Below, one piece after another: positions 12,601-24,753 of a stretch of 64,000 nucleotides of DNA. The notes under the pieces were generated by a model, which was given only the letters and a program-made list of their open reading frames with translations, was not told the DNA's origin and searched no databases. Source of the DNA: Neospora caninum Liverpool. Lineage: Eukaryota; Apicomplexa; Conoidasida; Eucoccidiorida; Sarcocystidae. The stretch is from assembly GCF_000208865.1 (NCBI RefSeq), contig NC_018398.1, positions 4,358,812 to 4,422,811 of the forward strand, given 5' to 3'. Position 1 is the first letter of the stretch. Each line of letters begins with the position of its first letter. Both the position numbers and the translations under genes were made by a program.

Positions 12601-13134
12601 TGTGTTGCGGTGCTTGGTGCGACTTGTGTATTTTGCGCCGTCGTCTCGATTCCTCCCGCACCGTTTTTGCCGTTGTGAACAGATGCCGAGGCACTCGTTC
12701 TCGTCGTCCTGCGGCAAGTGATGGAGGAGAAACTCAACTGCAATAATGTCGAGGTCGCCTGCGTGAAAACGAGTGATCGCAAGTAAGGTCACACCAAGCT
12801 CGCACGCGATACGTATACATGGGTGTCGATGCTTGTATGTTATCCATATCCTTATGTGTGTATGCGGATTTGTAGGTAGACATGGTTGTATATAGGGAGA
12901 TCTATGCCCGCTGCTAAGTGGTCCGTGCGGACGGACCATATTTTGCACTGGTTGCTCTGTGTGACCACTCCTCTCCGGATGTGTGGTAGACAACGCACGT
13001 GGAGGTGGATGCCTGTGAATTTCCCCATTCTTTGCTTCAGGTACCACCAGTATTCCTCGGAAGAGCTTCAGGTGTTGATCGACCGGCTGCCAGCGCCGAC
13101 AATCCCCACCGCTACCGATCTCTCGTCCGCGTAG
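9643..13134 (+). CDS. PSMA5: 20S proteasome subunit alpha type 5
   Basis: Structural alpha-ring subunit of the 20S core proteasome (nucleus and cytosol); not catalytic. Seven exons: 9643-9656, 10232-10474, 10948-11063, 11575-11685, 12177-12275, 12683-12782, 13041-13134, all GT-AG with consistent phases, giving 258 residues (human 241). Exon 1 has only 14 nt and encodes MFST plus two bases of Arg; joined to exon 2 it gives MFSTRSEYDRG, matching the usual alpha-5 N terminus MFLTRSEYDRG. The alpha signature [19 protein letters not shown] is at residues 9-27. Other landmarks are [20 protein letters not shown] and QVMEEKLN. A short polar insert (about DVSDGRRKK) before MSRPFG explains most of the extra length. 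An in-frame ATG at 10206 could mislead gene callers, but its MCSLVGLF lead is not alpha-5-like and it lies inside intron 1. Confidence 0.96.
12464..12481. repeat. (AT)9 microsatellite
   Basis: Perfect dinucleotide tract in intron 5 of the alpha-5 gene. Confidence 0.95.
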
Positions 13135-16100
13135 ACGGGGCAGTCTTTTGCCAGTCTTTCCGCGAGGTTGCGTCTTTGTTTCTCTCGCGGCCTGAGCTGC
13201 GCTCCCTCATTTAACTGTGCGCCATGCAGGCGCAAAGAACACCCATGAACCTGGGCCACGTGTGCCGAGCGTTGTTCCTTTTTGCTGCCGCTGGCTCTCT
13301 CAGCACGCGCGAGAGGCACCGGCGTGCACGGGCCGTGTAAGGCTCGTCTGGGATGTGGACGTCTTTGTTCTCGTCTTCGTTGCCGGGATAGTGGGCGGCG
13401 ACTTTCCTCCGTGATTCTTCGCCGCCTCGCTTTGTTCGGTCTCTTTCCGTCGACTGCCAAGCCTTCTGCCTCGCACTGCCTTCGCCAGAAAAGTCTTTGC
13501 GTGTTTGTTTTCTTCTGGAATGAGGAGACATGTTCTCAGAGACAGGATGTGTGGGACAGTTCTGTGCGCCATGTTAGAACTGGAAGTCGCAGAGAGCACA
13601 AACCTGGGCGGGTTCCTTGGAGGGCAGTGCAGCCGATTGACCGAGCTGTGAAGCGGCTCCCCTCCGTTTCTCGACCTTGCCTCCCACCCACGTTTCCGCC
13701 CCAGAGCGACTTGTCTTCGTTTTCCTCACCTTGTGCTTCTCCTCCGCCCCGCTCGTACTGACCCGCTGCGCTGATGGCTCCGCAGACGCAGTCCAGGAGC
13801 GGCCACGCCGGTATCGGGCTGCTATCACATCCGAGAGAAGTTCGGTCGACAGACACGCGTCGCCGTCTGATCCTATGGCTGCTGGTCGTCGACCGCCTTC
13901 AGTCGTTGCCTCTAACAAGAGAGACTTTCCACTTCTTTCTTTCGCAGTTCTCTTCACTGGACCGGTCTCTCGCGAGGCCGTGGACGCGCAGTAGGAACGA
14001 CCCCGAGAGCAGCAGCTGCCAAGAGGATAAAAGGGGGCCGACAAAAGTGGTTATTCCTGGTCGAGTCTATACTCCTTTTTATTTTTGCCACACAGACGGT
14101 AACGACTTCCCTCAGTGCACACAGCAAAACCGGTCTCAGTAGCGGGTGCACGCCACTTGGCGTGGCGCCTGCAGCGAGGCTGAGATCCGACTTGTCACAG
14201 CGCCTGCTGAATCTGACAAAACGTTAGTGAGTGTCCCATTGCGGCCTGTCGAGAAGCGCCCCACTCGCGAAGTTCACGTCTCAGTCTCGACAGAAGAAAC
14301 ACCCAGAACGAAGCATCGTGAGAGACGAGAGACCAATCGATGCGAACCTTTTCTTCGGTGGAACCGAGGCAGTTTCTTACAGGCGCAGAACGTGAAGGGA
14401 AAACGCATACTGCATCCGCAGAAAATTACGCGTCTCCAGCACAGGCTCGAATCCGCCGCCCGAAGCTGCTCCAGGGCCCTCAAGTCGGTTTGTTTCAAAC
14501 AATCCGCGTCAGCCGCGCGTGCCTAGAGATTGAGGCCCGTCTGCCCAGAACTCTGCCTCTTAAAGCAACCGGAACGATGGGGAACGCCCCTCGAATTTTT
14601 CTTCCTGTCACAGAACCAACAGCTTAGAAGTGCCGATTGGTGGGGCCAGGGGCCACCGTATTGGAGGAAAGAGAACAGCGTTCGCCGCTGCAACGCCCGC
14701 CCTGTCGCGTGGCTGCAGGTATCGAATCGTGGACCTCGCATGCGGTTGATGAACTGCGTTGTTGACAGTGAATCGGCGCTCCGCAGCTTGCAAAAACTGA
14801 AAGGGAGAGCGCCTCCCCGCTGACCCGAGAGGACACTCTCGTCCACTCGTCCCACTTCTGGATAAACGTGAATAGTCCTCCCGGTGGAAAGATAACACTT
14901 CTTTGCGTCAGCCGCCGGGTACGTTAGTGAAGGCCACGGGCAGCGCGAAGTAAAATCGGTAGGCGCAACTACGGGCATCACGTACGGGCGTGTGACGCTT
15001 CGGCGGCAGGAAAAAGAAATGCTCCTGCTCTTCCCGAGAGACGAAATCTCTAAAGGAATTCACAGTGACAAAACGCGCGCAACGCCGTGTTAATCGCTCG
15101 TGAGGCGGTGTATAGCAGTCACACAGAACTTGGCTGTCTCTCACTAGTGGATGTCATATTCAGTATCCTAGGTACGCGCAAACGTCGCTCAACACGTTTT
15201 CCTTGCTCAGGTATCGCGATTTCGAGTCTCCTGATGGACACCCGGGGATAGGGGCCTCGAAACCTTTCCTGTTTTTACAAATACGTCCATCCGTCCCTCT
15301 AGCCCACAATCTGTCAGACTCTCCCTGTCTTCTTTCTACCGCTTCCTCGGTATTCTGGACTGCCTGGAGCTTTCTGTCACTCTCTCTCTAGCTGGGTCTC
15401 TTTCGGGCCTAGTCAGGGCCGCCGGGGGGCTGCGAACGCGGATGCGGCCGTTCGACGAGTGCACCTTTCTCTGTGGCCTGTCTGCCGGAACGCGGGGAGC
15501 GCGCAGCTCTTTATAATCGCTTAGATACATTTCTTGACAGTTGGGGTGTACCGAGGACCAACACGCAGGAGGAACCTCTTGGGCAGCGCGAAAACAGAAG
15601 GCAAGACGCAACTGGTACACGAAAAAGAAGAGAACCTCGCCCAGTCCAGCGTCCGCGTGCACGGGTATTGAAACAGTCCCCGAAAAGCACGGAAATGGGC
15701 GCAGGGAAAAGAAACCGTACAGCAAATCACTCCGCCCAACGCCTTCCCCGTTGATCGACAGAGCGAGGTATGCGCGGATAACTGGTACGACTGCAGTCGC
15801 CGTTTCTGTGTCTACGACGCGACAAAAAAAGAAGGGTGACCGACACTGCGAATGCCTATGACGAATGTGACAAAGCAAAACCTTCCTTAACAAATACAAA
15901 AGTGAAAAACGTTCATGCACGGACCGCAACACAAAGCCGCAAGAAAGCTGCCCCAACAGCGCCTCCGCAAATCCCAAACGCTCACAGACGAGAAACCAAC
16001 AATAGCGAAAAACGGGAGAAAAGCTGTTCACTGTCTGCGAGCCCGGTGAGTACGCTTTTTCCGCTGGACACGCAGCAGAGTCGGTAATGACGCCAACTTC

Positions 16101-17671
16101 CCCCACGCTCACTCAGCGACTTGCGCCGCTTGCTTCCGTCCCAAGGGAGTGACGAAACGGTAGAGAACGACGAGGAAACCCGCCCGCGGCCCCCGTTCGA
16201 ACTGCATCTCCTGAGTCTGTCTCGCGTGCGTCCGCTCCACCCATAAACAAACATATACACATGCCGTTCCCGTAGACACATCGACACTCAAGAAAAAAGG
16301 CACGGAAGCAACAGGCTTCCAACAGGCCTGAGGTGCATGCACTACACATGACAGCAGCGGGGGCGCGGCTGATCCTGACAGAGAACCGGAGGACAAATCT
16401 ACGGGTGAGAAACAAAGGCGAAAGGCAGTCACGCGACGGCAGCCAAGCGGTGCCGGGGGGACAAGCCGTCAAAGGTTCGGGAGAGGAAGAGAGAAAACAC
16501 GATTCCCGAATTCCCTGTCCAAACTGAAAGACCTAGAGTCTTCCGTACGCCAGCTGTACAGAGCACGAAGGGAACGCCGCGGACCACTGGGCGAGACGCC
16601 ACTCTTCGGATGGCAAGGGCGCACGGAAGACGGTGCCTGCGCGCGAGGTAAAAGGCGAGGCAAAAACCACGACAGAAACGACGCAACCTTTTATCGCCTC
16701 CTGCAAAGAAAGGTTGCGTGCGCCGCGACACATAGTACAGAGACGGAGAGCACAGCGCCGCTGCCCAAATTGACACTCCCGACCCGACAAACAGGTACAG
16801 CATGTGTCGCGTACGAACACAGAGCCGAGCAGACTCATCGAGCTAGAACCCAGACGCCGGCTTCCCGTTGGGACATGAGGTCCGATACAGATGACTTCAA
16901 TACTCGGAGAGAAAAAAGGCAGGATCGGTCAACTCGAAGCCCAGACGCCAGTTGGAAATGCGGGGCAACAGTCCTCTCCAGGCTGTGCCTCGAGACAGGC
17001 CACGGGATATGGGAAACAGATTCGAGGAGAGACGGACACGCCTTCCAATGTCGATGCCCAACGAGGCGGAAAAATACACGCCAACTTCCAAACGTCGATC
17101 CTTCCGCGTTATCAAAAGTAACGAAAAGGAAGGTTCTGAAGGAAAATCGCGGCCAACCATCCACCCTGCAGGCACTTGTTTGTTTCAACTCAGTTACTTC
17201 GTGTTCGGTTCGTATTCTGTACCAACCGATCTAACACCGGAAATAACCAAGGATACCTCAAGTGGAAAAATAGGGAGGCAGCCTACCCTCACATGGCTGA
17301 AACGGCACGGCTGATTTAACAGCCTACGTGCGAGAGATCTACCTCGAGAAAAGGGAATCGTGGGAAAAAAGGCTTGTTAATCGCCAAAAGGGAATCGTGG
17401 GAAAAAAGGCTTGTTAATCGCCACATGCTCGTAAAGGGATACACCCGGCAACAAAGAGCGAACACGAAAAGGATGAACAAATCTGGTTCCCTCGCCCCAG
17501 GGCAAACCCGGTCGGCGCGTGGAACAGCATCCTGATTCAAACAAGGCATTTCAAACCTGTGTGTGCCACGCAAAGCCGGCGAACGGGGAGACGCAGAAAG
17601 CCCACACGGGGACAGACGTCTCAAGAGCGACAAGGACAACGAAGGGAACCAGGGCGCGAGGTGACGAACGC
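13135..17671. other. Region between convergent alpha-5 and PH-protein genes, no gene seen
   Basis: Should hold the two 3' UTRs. Several open frames of 90-260 codons exist on both strands (for example minus 15336-16112), but they overlap, lack family resemblance and have no good start or splice context. A 37-bp tandem duplication lies at 17349-17422. I see no RNA gene. Confidence 0.45.
17349..17422. repeat. Perfect 37-bp tandem duplication
   Basis: Two identical head-to-tail copies (17349-17385 and 17386-17422), each beginning AAAAGGGAATCG. The length is not a multiple of three, which fits a non-coding position downstream of the PH-domain gene. Perfect identity suggests a recent event. Confidence 0.95.
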
Positions 17672-18457
17672 TCAAGGCGCCAGGCCGTTCTGTTTGGCTG
17701 TGAGACGCCCGCGATCTTGGACGTCTTGCCAGTCGATGTCGAGAAAGCACATGCGAATTTGCTCGCCCTGAGAAAACAGACCAGCAACAGATAGAAGCGA
17801 TGCTGTCGGCCGAAAAAACGGTACGAAAAAGGCGCCCGACGCAATGAAGAGTGTATGCATCTCCCCTCCACATCTCCCGGTGCACCATGGAACGAAGCGT
17901 TTCCCGCATGCCTCCATGAAACAAATGGACCCGTCGCCCGCCACGTACCTCCAAGACATCCGCATGCGTGTTGCTCGGATGCACAGATGCGAGCGCGCGC
18001 TTTCACTTACACAGCGCCGGCATCGCCTGCTAGCAAAAAAACCCTCTCTCCAAGGTGGTAAAACCGTTCACCTTCCACCCAGACGCGTGCCTTACCAGAT
18101 TCCCTGCCGCCAGAAAGAGGACCGCCCATTCGCCTCGGTCCTTCTTTTCGATGCTGGTGTCGATTTGCACGGCATACCAGTCTCCGAACCTCACACAGAA
18201 CCGCGTCGTGCACTTGGGATGAAGATCGATGGTGAAGGGATTGATGAGAAGCGAAATGGAGCCCAGAGACGCACTCAGACCCCCCGTCCGGAACGAGCGC
18301 TCGTCGCGGAACCAAAACCAGTGGCCGTGGTGCAACACGAAGAAGCGGGAACTCCACCGCGGGCGATTCAGCCATCTGTTCTTCTCTGTTGGGGCTGTAT
18401 GGACGTGCCCTGAAACAAAGGAAACACAGAAAACATACGAGAGACAATCACCTATAT

Positions 18458-18488
<31 letters not shown>

Positions 18489-20653
18489 GGGGCCATTCGA
18501 CGGCCCAGTTGTAGCGATGAGCTCGAGCTTTCGCTGACGGGGCGTGTCTCTGTCTGCCTTGTTCTGTCGCGACAGCGAAGTGCTCTCAAGGGGAGGTGCG
18601 CGCGCCCCTCCGTACACCGGCGCGCCGATCGTTTTGTGTGAACACAGGTATTCTGGGAAGGCCAAACACAGCGGGGATGCGTACCTGAGAATCCGGGAAG
18701 ACGGTCCACCTCGAGAAGGCCTGTGACGTCGTCAAGGTATACAGATTTGTACCGGAGCACGAGGCGGAGATCTGACACATCGAGTGTGGTCACTTTGAAT
18801 TGCTTCATGACCAGTCGATGCATGGTCCGCCTCGAGAACTTGTTCACTTTTCGGCCGTCTCTCTTTGAGGGAACCTTCCTGTTTGGCGCGCCTGCCGGCT
18901 TTTCGTTTCGAGGGCCTTTCTGAGCGGGCATTGCCTTCTCGACCTTTGCGTTCTTTGGGTCCTGGCCGTGGTCCATGCGAGGCGTTCCCTCCGCTTTCGC
19001 CTCGCCGTCCGGTCCCCTCGTCTTCTTTTGGTCTCTGTCGAGCTTCGCGAACGGCTTCTCCGCAGCGCAGGCCTCGTCGTCGCCCGGCTGCGTCACACTG
19101 ACCACCTGGCTGCATTCGCCGTCCTCGTCCTCAAGCACATCGGGAAAAACGTCGACCTTCGAGAGATCGAAGCCGCCCTGCGCCGCCTGGCTGGGTCGGC
19201 CGCTCGAGCAGTCGGAGTCTGCCTGCCGCAAGAGCGACTCTCGCTCGCTGCGCTCCACGTTCGAGTCCGTCAGCGCGTGCGCCGGCGGCTCCAGAAAACT
19301 CGTCTGGCGAGAACTCGCGAGGGAGAAGTCGCCCCCCGGCGCCGACGTCGAACCGGTGTCCCCGCCAGCAGTCGTCGCCGCGTGCGTGGCCCGTTTCGCG
19401 TCCTCGTTTTCCACGTCCTCCTGGCGCGCACTCAACGACGCGCCCTTCGCTCCCTTGCCTGCGCCGGCGTGCAAAGGCGGCGGGGCCACACCACCCTCAG
19501 GCGCTCCGAGGGACGGTCCCTTCGCCTCCTGGACCGGCCGCGGATGCGCCCGCAGCCGTCCGGGCGCGCGAGCCCGCGAGCGGTACAGGCCTCGCAAAAA
19601 AAGATGCCCCGACGGCCGCTTCCGCCATCTGCTGGAGCCTCTGACAGTGTCTGAGGCGATGCCCGTCCGCACGGTACCGCTCGCGTCCGTCTCTGCCTCT
19701 GTTCCGCAGGCCGGAGTCGTCTCGCCGCCTGCCTTCGTGGAGCCGCCCGGCGCGCCGGCTACGCCGTCGGGCAACTCGGCAGGCACGAGCGCTCCGTCTT
19801 TCCGGTTCACGCGGCGCGTGAAGAGTCGCTTGATGGTCAGCGTGAGCGACAAACTGCGGCTGACGGAAGGCCATCCTGACCCCCGCCGCCGCGACCGCGA
19901 CGGGTCCCGACTCGCGGGAGCCGAGACCGTGCTCTGGTCGGTTGCCGGACCACTCCCCCGCTTCGGCAACCAGCTGCCGCTCCGCTGCATGCGCCCCAAA
20001 AACCTCGCCGCGCCTGTCCTGTCCCCTGTCCTTTGGCCCTTGGCCGCCGAGGCGTCGGAAGGCTTATTCGAGACAGTCGCCCCGAGGGGCAAACGCGGAC
20101 TCGTCGCGGGCGCCGAAGACGTCCCTCCCCTGTCTCCGCGCGGCGTCTCGTCTCCAGGGACATCCTCGGGGCGATTCGGGCATCTCTGAAGGACTGCATT
20201 TGACTCCGAGGCCGGATACACGTCGCTGACTTGGCTGCCGGCGCTCCAACCTACCCACGGACCGCCGATGGCCACAGGGGGGACCGGAGACGCCGCAGAA
20301 AGTGGACTCGGCTCCGACGCTCCGGAGAGCTGGGCCTCCAGCGTGCTCGGTGTCGAGACCACCGAGGACGATCCGTCGATTCGCTCCGCTGCGCATGCAG
20401 CCTTTTCCTTTTCCGGCCGTCCGTCCTCGAAGCGGCGCGCCGCAGCCAGCGCAAAGTTCTCGGCGAGTTGAGAGCGGGACAAGGTTGGACGACGTAGCCG
20501 CGCAGGCGTCGCCTCGCCTCCCGATGCCTGCGCAGGCGCGCCGGCGCTCGCCTCCGAGGGAAACGCCGACAAAGACAAACGGGACGCAGACTGTCCCCGG
20601 GCATCGCCGGACGAGAGGCCTTCGGAATGCCCAGCAAGGGGAGATGCTTCCAT
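17672..20653 (-). CDS. Large disordered protein with C-terminal PH-like domain
   Basis: Three exons on the minus strand: 20653-18685, 18409-18096, 17767-17672, phases 1 and 0, about 792 residues. The start ATG sits in a strong AAAAATGG context. The first about 600 residues are low-complexity (Ser, Ala, Gly, Pro, Arg and charged), probably disordered. A Lys/Arg-rich stretch (about 585-625) precedes KVTTLDVSDLRLVLRYKSV. Exon 2 carries a pattern typical of a PH domain: RWSSRFFVLHHGHWFWF, then alternating hydrophobic strands through INPFTIDLHP, TRFCVRFGDWYAVQID and WAVLFLAAGNL. PH folds usually bind phosphoinositides or proteins, so membrane recruitment is a reasonable inference. The last exon (GEQIRMCFLDIDWQDV, stop at 17672) fits by phase and a good pyrimidine tract plus CAG, but is less certain; another small exon could lie in 17770-18090. 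I do not recognise a named orthologue. Confidence 0.68.
18453..18488. repeat. (TA)n microsatellite
   Basis: Interrupted TATATA/CATATA tract in intron 1 of the PH-domain gene, close to the acceptor of exon 2. Confidence 0.9.
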
Positions 20654-23600
20654 TTTTCGGCGGAGAACAGACGAAAAAAGAAGATACCCGGCCGACGCCC
20701 CTCGAAAGAGAACGCACGTGTGCCTGGTCCCGGCTTCTACTGCCTGGACAAGTCACCAACGCCGCGCGTCCACGACTTTCTTGACGCTGCTACGGAACGC
20801 AGAATCACCAGGTGCGCGACGGCGGGGCTACGCGCCGTCGGCCGTGCTTTCCGCTGATACACGAAAGTTAAGGGGATCCCAGACGCCTGGGACGCACGTG
20901 TCTCCGTTTGAGAATTCGCACATGCACATGCATGCGTATGTCTACATGCGTCGAAGGATGTCATGCACCCTTTTTTGCGTCAGATTGTGCGAGTCTGCGC
21001 GTAGCTGCCGAGGTGGTTCACTGCGGCTGTTTAGGGAGAGGCGCGTTACCTCGGCTGTTTGCGCACTGGGAAACGACGCGCCTTCCCACGGGGACTCCGT
21101 CGACAAACTACAGACACCGCGTCTGTAGACGCAGAAAGGCTTTGTTTCTGCGCAGATTGCAGTTAGATGCGGTCCATGACGGCTGAGTGTCTCCCAGACG
21201 CGCCGCAGAGAAGAAACGGGCTGAGAACTGGAAAGGCGAGTCGTCACGGGAAGAGCCCGTTCAAGCGGAAACACAAACAAGGGGATCGGCCGTTGCCGAG
21301 TCTCCACCTTTGGGGGGTTCGCGAGGGCGTCGCAGACGCAGGCGGTCTCTGAAGAGGCCGAGCTGCTTGCAGAAGGAGAGAAGCGTTTCTGGTACGAGGA
21401 TCTCAGGTTGGAGAGAAAAAGGCGCATGAGCATCGCCGTGGAGGCGTTGTCTTTGCCATCCGACCGACTCGAAGGCCACCCTGCGCTCGCAGTTCTCCGG
21501 CCTTAATTTTCGGCCACACTTTTAAAGCTACACTCCAGTACAAACCTGTCCAAGTCGGCGTGCGCGCGTCTTTCTTTGCGTACGTCTGTGGGTACGTCTT
21601 CCGACTGCACGCCTCTCGGCTCTCTCTTAGGGGAACGTGACACGACGCGGCAGGGGACGCCGACCGACCGAGCTTCACGGCGTCAGACACGCGAGATGGA
21701 CATGTTGGAGGGGATCTCGGAGTCGGTGGAAGACGGGATGAAGAGAAAGAAGCTTCGATGCACGAGGTGGAGAGCTTCACGTGCGTCGCGTGGCGGGGCC
21801 GGTCGCCTCCCGAACGCTCTTTTTGGGAGGCTGTGTGACCCGCACGGCGCGGGCTGCGTTCCCTGCGACTGCAAACAAACGTTCAGACACGCGAAATTCG
21901 GCGCGTTTCTCGGGGAACGGGTACAGATGTCGCGACGGAACTGGGATCGGATGAAACGCGACACAGCGCAGGCGCAGCCTCTCCCGTTTTTGTGCCGCGT
22001 GCGCGTTTTCGTGTCGCCTTTTCGGTCGGCCGTCGGTAGGCTCGGGGGGGAAAAGTGCATGAGGACGGGTCCTCGAGAGCGTTGACGTTCCTTCGACACC
22101 GGTGGCGACGCAGTGAAGAAAACAATATGAAAATGGCTGTTTCCCCGAAATTTCGGACACATGCTGTCGCGCGAAGCAGCCCTTTGGCCAGAACACGGCG
22201 TCCCAGGGGGAAAACCGCTCGCCCCTACCCTTTTCCGACGTGGACACAAAAGGGAGAGCACGGGGAGGCAAACCACGAGAGAACAGCGAAAGCAAAGATT
22301 TCGGACGGGAAAACGGACGTTCCGCGTCCGAGCGCAAAAACAGCGAAGACGAACCGCCTCGCGGGGAAAACCAGCAGCAGCCTCCGGTGGGCGCAAAGGA
22401 GACAGAGACGAGGACGCGCGGCGCCGCACAGGAGGGACGTGGAGAGAGGGTCTCCCCCTCGCGCAAGAAAGAATCTCGGGCACATGCGGAAGAACCGCGA
22501 ACAACCCCCAACTTCGTTCTCCGCTTGCCCGGACAGAGAGGGTCTCCCCGCTCTCGTGCGAGGTGCGACGCTGGCGGCAGTATGGTTGGGTTCCCTTCCA
22601 CACAGGGAGGGAAAAAGACCGATTTCCCGGCAGACGCGCGACTCCTGGCGTCTTGTGTCGAGCACAAGCGTAGCAAACAACCATCCGGAACAGCTACTGT
22701 CCTCTAGAGCTTTTCGCTCGTTTTTCTGCAGTCAGCTCTGCTTCTGTAAAGGAACCGGCTTCGATTTTGACTCTACGGCGACTATGTCGCCGATCCCGGC
22801 CGCCCTCGTCGCGTGTGTGGGGCTGCGGGAAGTTCGAGCTCTTTGCCTCTTTTTCTCCGCGAGGTTTTGCAAGAAAAATCGCCTGGGCACGCACGTGTCC
22901 ACGCGAATAAACCTCCCCCCAAAGGACGGGGTCTTTGGACGCCCCTGACCGTAGGAAGGAATCCACTCCAGGTCCACTTTCCACATTGTGGAAACGAAGA
23001 ACACCGGAAAAAAACCGATGTGTTTGTCCGGGTTGGGCCTCAAAAGCGCGCAGCAAAGAGGATGCACGACGCAGCCGATCTTTTGCTACAGGGTTCTTCG
23101 CACCCTTTCCCGGCGCGTGTTCGGATGCACATTCAGGGGCCCGAAAACAGCGCGCGCGCGCAAGAGAGAGGCAGACAGCCACCACAGTGCGGTTTTGGGT
23201 TTTTCCGTGGCTCACGTGGGGACGTGAAAAGGTAGAGAACTTTCGGACACCGCCCCAGGGGCAAACACGGGACACATCGCGATGGACGTCAAAAAGTACA
23301 TGACACAGAGGTCTGGGGGGCTGGGGCAAACGATGTTTGCTTGGAGAACAATGAGGAACTCTGCTGTGCCTGGGATCCTTTCTCGAGGCGACGTTTGAGG
23401 GAGGGGGAAAGCGAGAGACAGATCTGTTCGAAGTTTGCTTGGATAGCGTGGTTTTCAGAGGAAACGTGACACATCGATGCGCGCTTCAGGTAACGGAGAG
23501 AGTCAGCCGAAGTCTTGAGTCTCTCTGCGCCGAAACGTTCACACTTTTAAACTGGACAGCAAACAGCTGACGTGTGCCGCCACGAACACACTCCGAAGAC

Positions 23601-24753
23601 AGAAAAATGCGGAAGGCAAGAGGCGGGGCAATCTATTAGACAAGCAGCTTTGTTTTGGGTTGGAGACGCGAACTGCTGCATTCTGTCATCGTGACGAAAC
23701 AGGGAACCCTACGACGTGAGGCAGGCTGCCCACTCGGAAAAGAAACGAGCAAACAGAGCTCAAGCAGATGCGATGCCCACCGCGGCCCACGGTGAACTGC
23801 TCAATCTGGGGGAATGGAGGCCAGGTAATTTTGATCTGTAGAGCGAAAATGAGCGTGTCACAGAGTGGAATCTCCATCTCGTGTAGAAAGGGCCTTCTAC
23901 CGCCGCCACGCCCAGGTTCTGAGGCTACACTCCCATCCGCGCATGTCGACATCGAGTAGGACGTACATTCCCGGGGCTCCTGCCGCCTTCCCAACCCATA
24001 AAAACCCAAAAAGGAAGTGAATACGACGATCCTTTGTCTCAGAGTGACAGAAAAACTGGGGGGTAAACAGACACTCGCTGCCTGTTGTGCACCTGTTTCT
24101 TCGTGGGCAAAACGGTGGCACTGTCTGTCCACTGAAAGCAAGCGCGAGCGGAAATTCTGTGTTCCTTCCTGGGTTCCTTAAAAAAAAGGTTGATGCAGCG
24201 GCGGGTCTTTGGCTTTCGAATCGCGGCTCCGAGTTTCCGCGACACTCTCAGAGAGACCGGGAAACCGAGCCTTCTCGACTTGCCCTAAATTCGTTTTTCG
24301 TGTCCGGCATCTCAACGGTGGAAACAGCAGATACACACGACAGCGAGAAGGAAACACCACACAGACAAACGAGAAAACACAACCCTGACGATGCACAGAG
24401 AGCGCGAAACACGTTGGCGATCCATTGGCGGCTTTCCCCCGCAGGCCAGGCAAAAAGACCATCGAACCACGTTCCATGTAACGCGGCACCACTACGCATG
24501 AGGAGGCCGACGACGTTGAAAATTCACCGAGAAGCCGTCGGGAAAACAACAGTTGCAGTCCGACCGCGTACGCACTCTGGTATAGACCCTCGGCGCGTAA
24601 AGCGGAAGCACAGCGCGCCGCCCGCGGCGGCTGCGGCCACAGACGAACCGGTCGACTCACGAAAAAGAAGACACCGAAACGTCTGGTGCACCGTTTTCCC
24701 TTGACCGGTCCAACACACGCTCGCACGTCTTCGCCTTGAAGGCGCGGCATTTC
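20654..24753. other. Upstream of PH-protein gene and downstream of CBP80, no gene seen
   Basis: Probably the promoter and leader of the minus-strand gene starting at 20653, and the 3' UTR of CBP80. Long frames overlap on both strands between 21683 and 22948 (up to 333 codons), but all are rich in Arg, Ser, Pro and Gly as expected from a stop-poor GC-rich stretch, and none resembles a family I know. No RNA gene or repeat of note. Confidence 0.45.

Noticed and set aside
15336..16112. 258-codon minus-strand frame downstream of alpha-5
   Set aside because: No family resemblance, Cys/Phe/Arg-rich composition, and it lies where two 3' UTRs converge.
21683..22948. Overlapping 290-330-codon frames on both strands
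   Set aside because: Several frames are open at once in an Arg/Ser/Pro-rich, GC-rich stretch; no domain, no splice pattern, no good start context.
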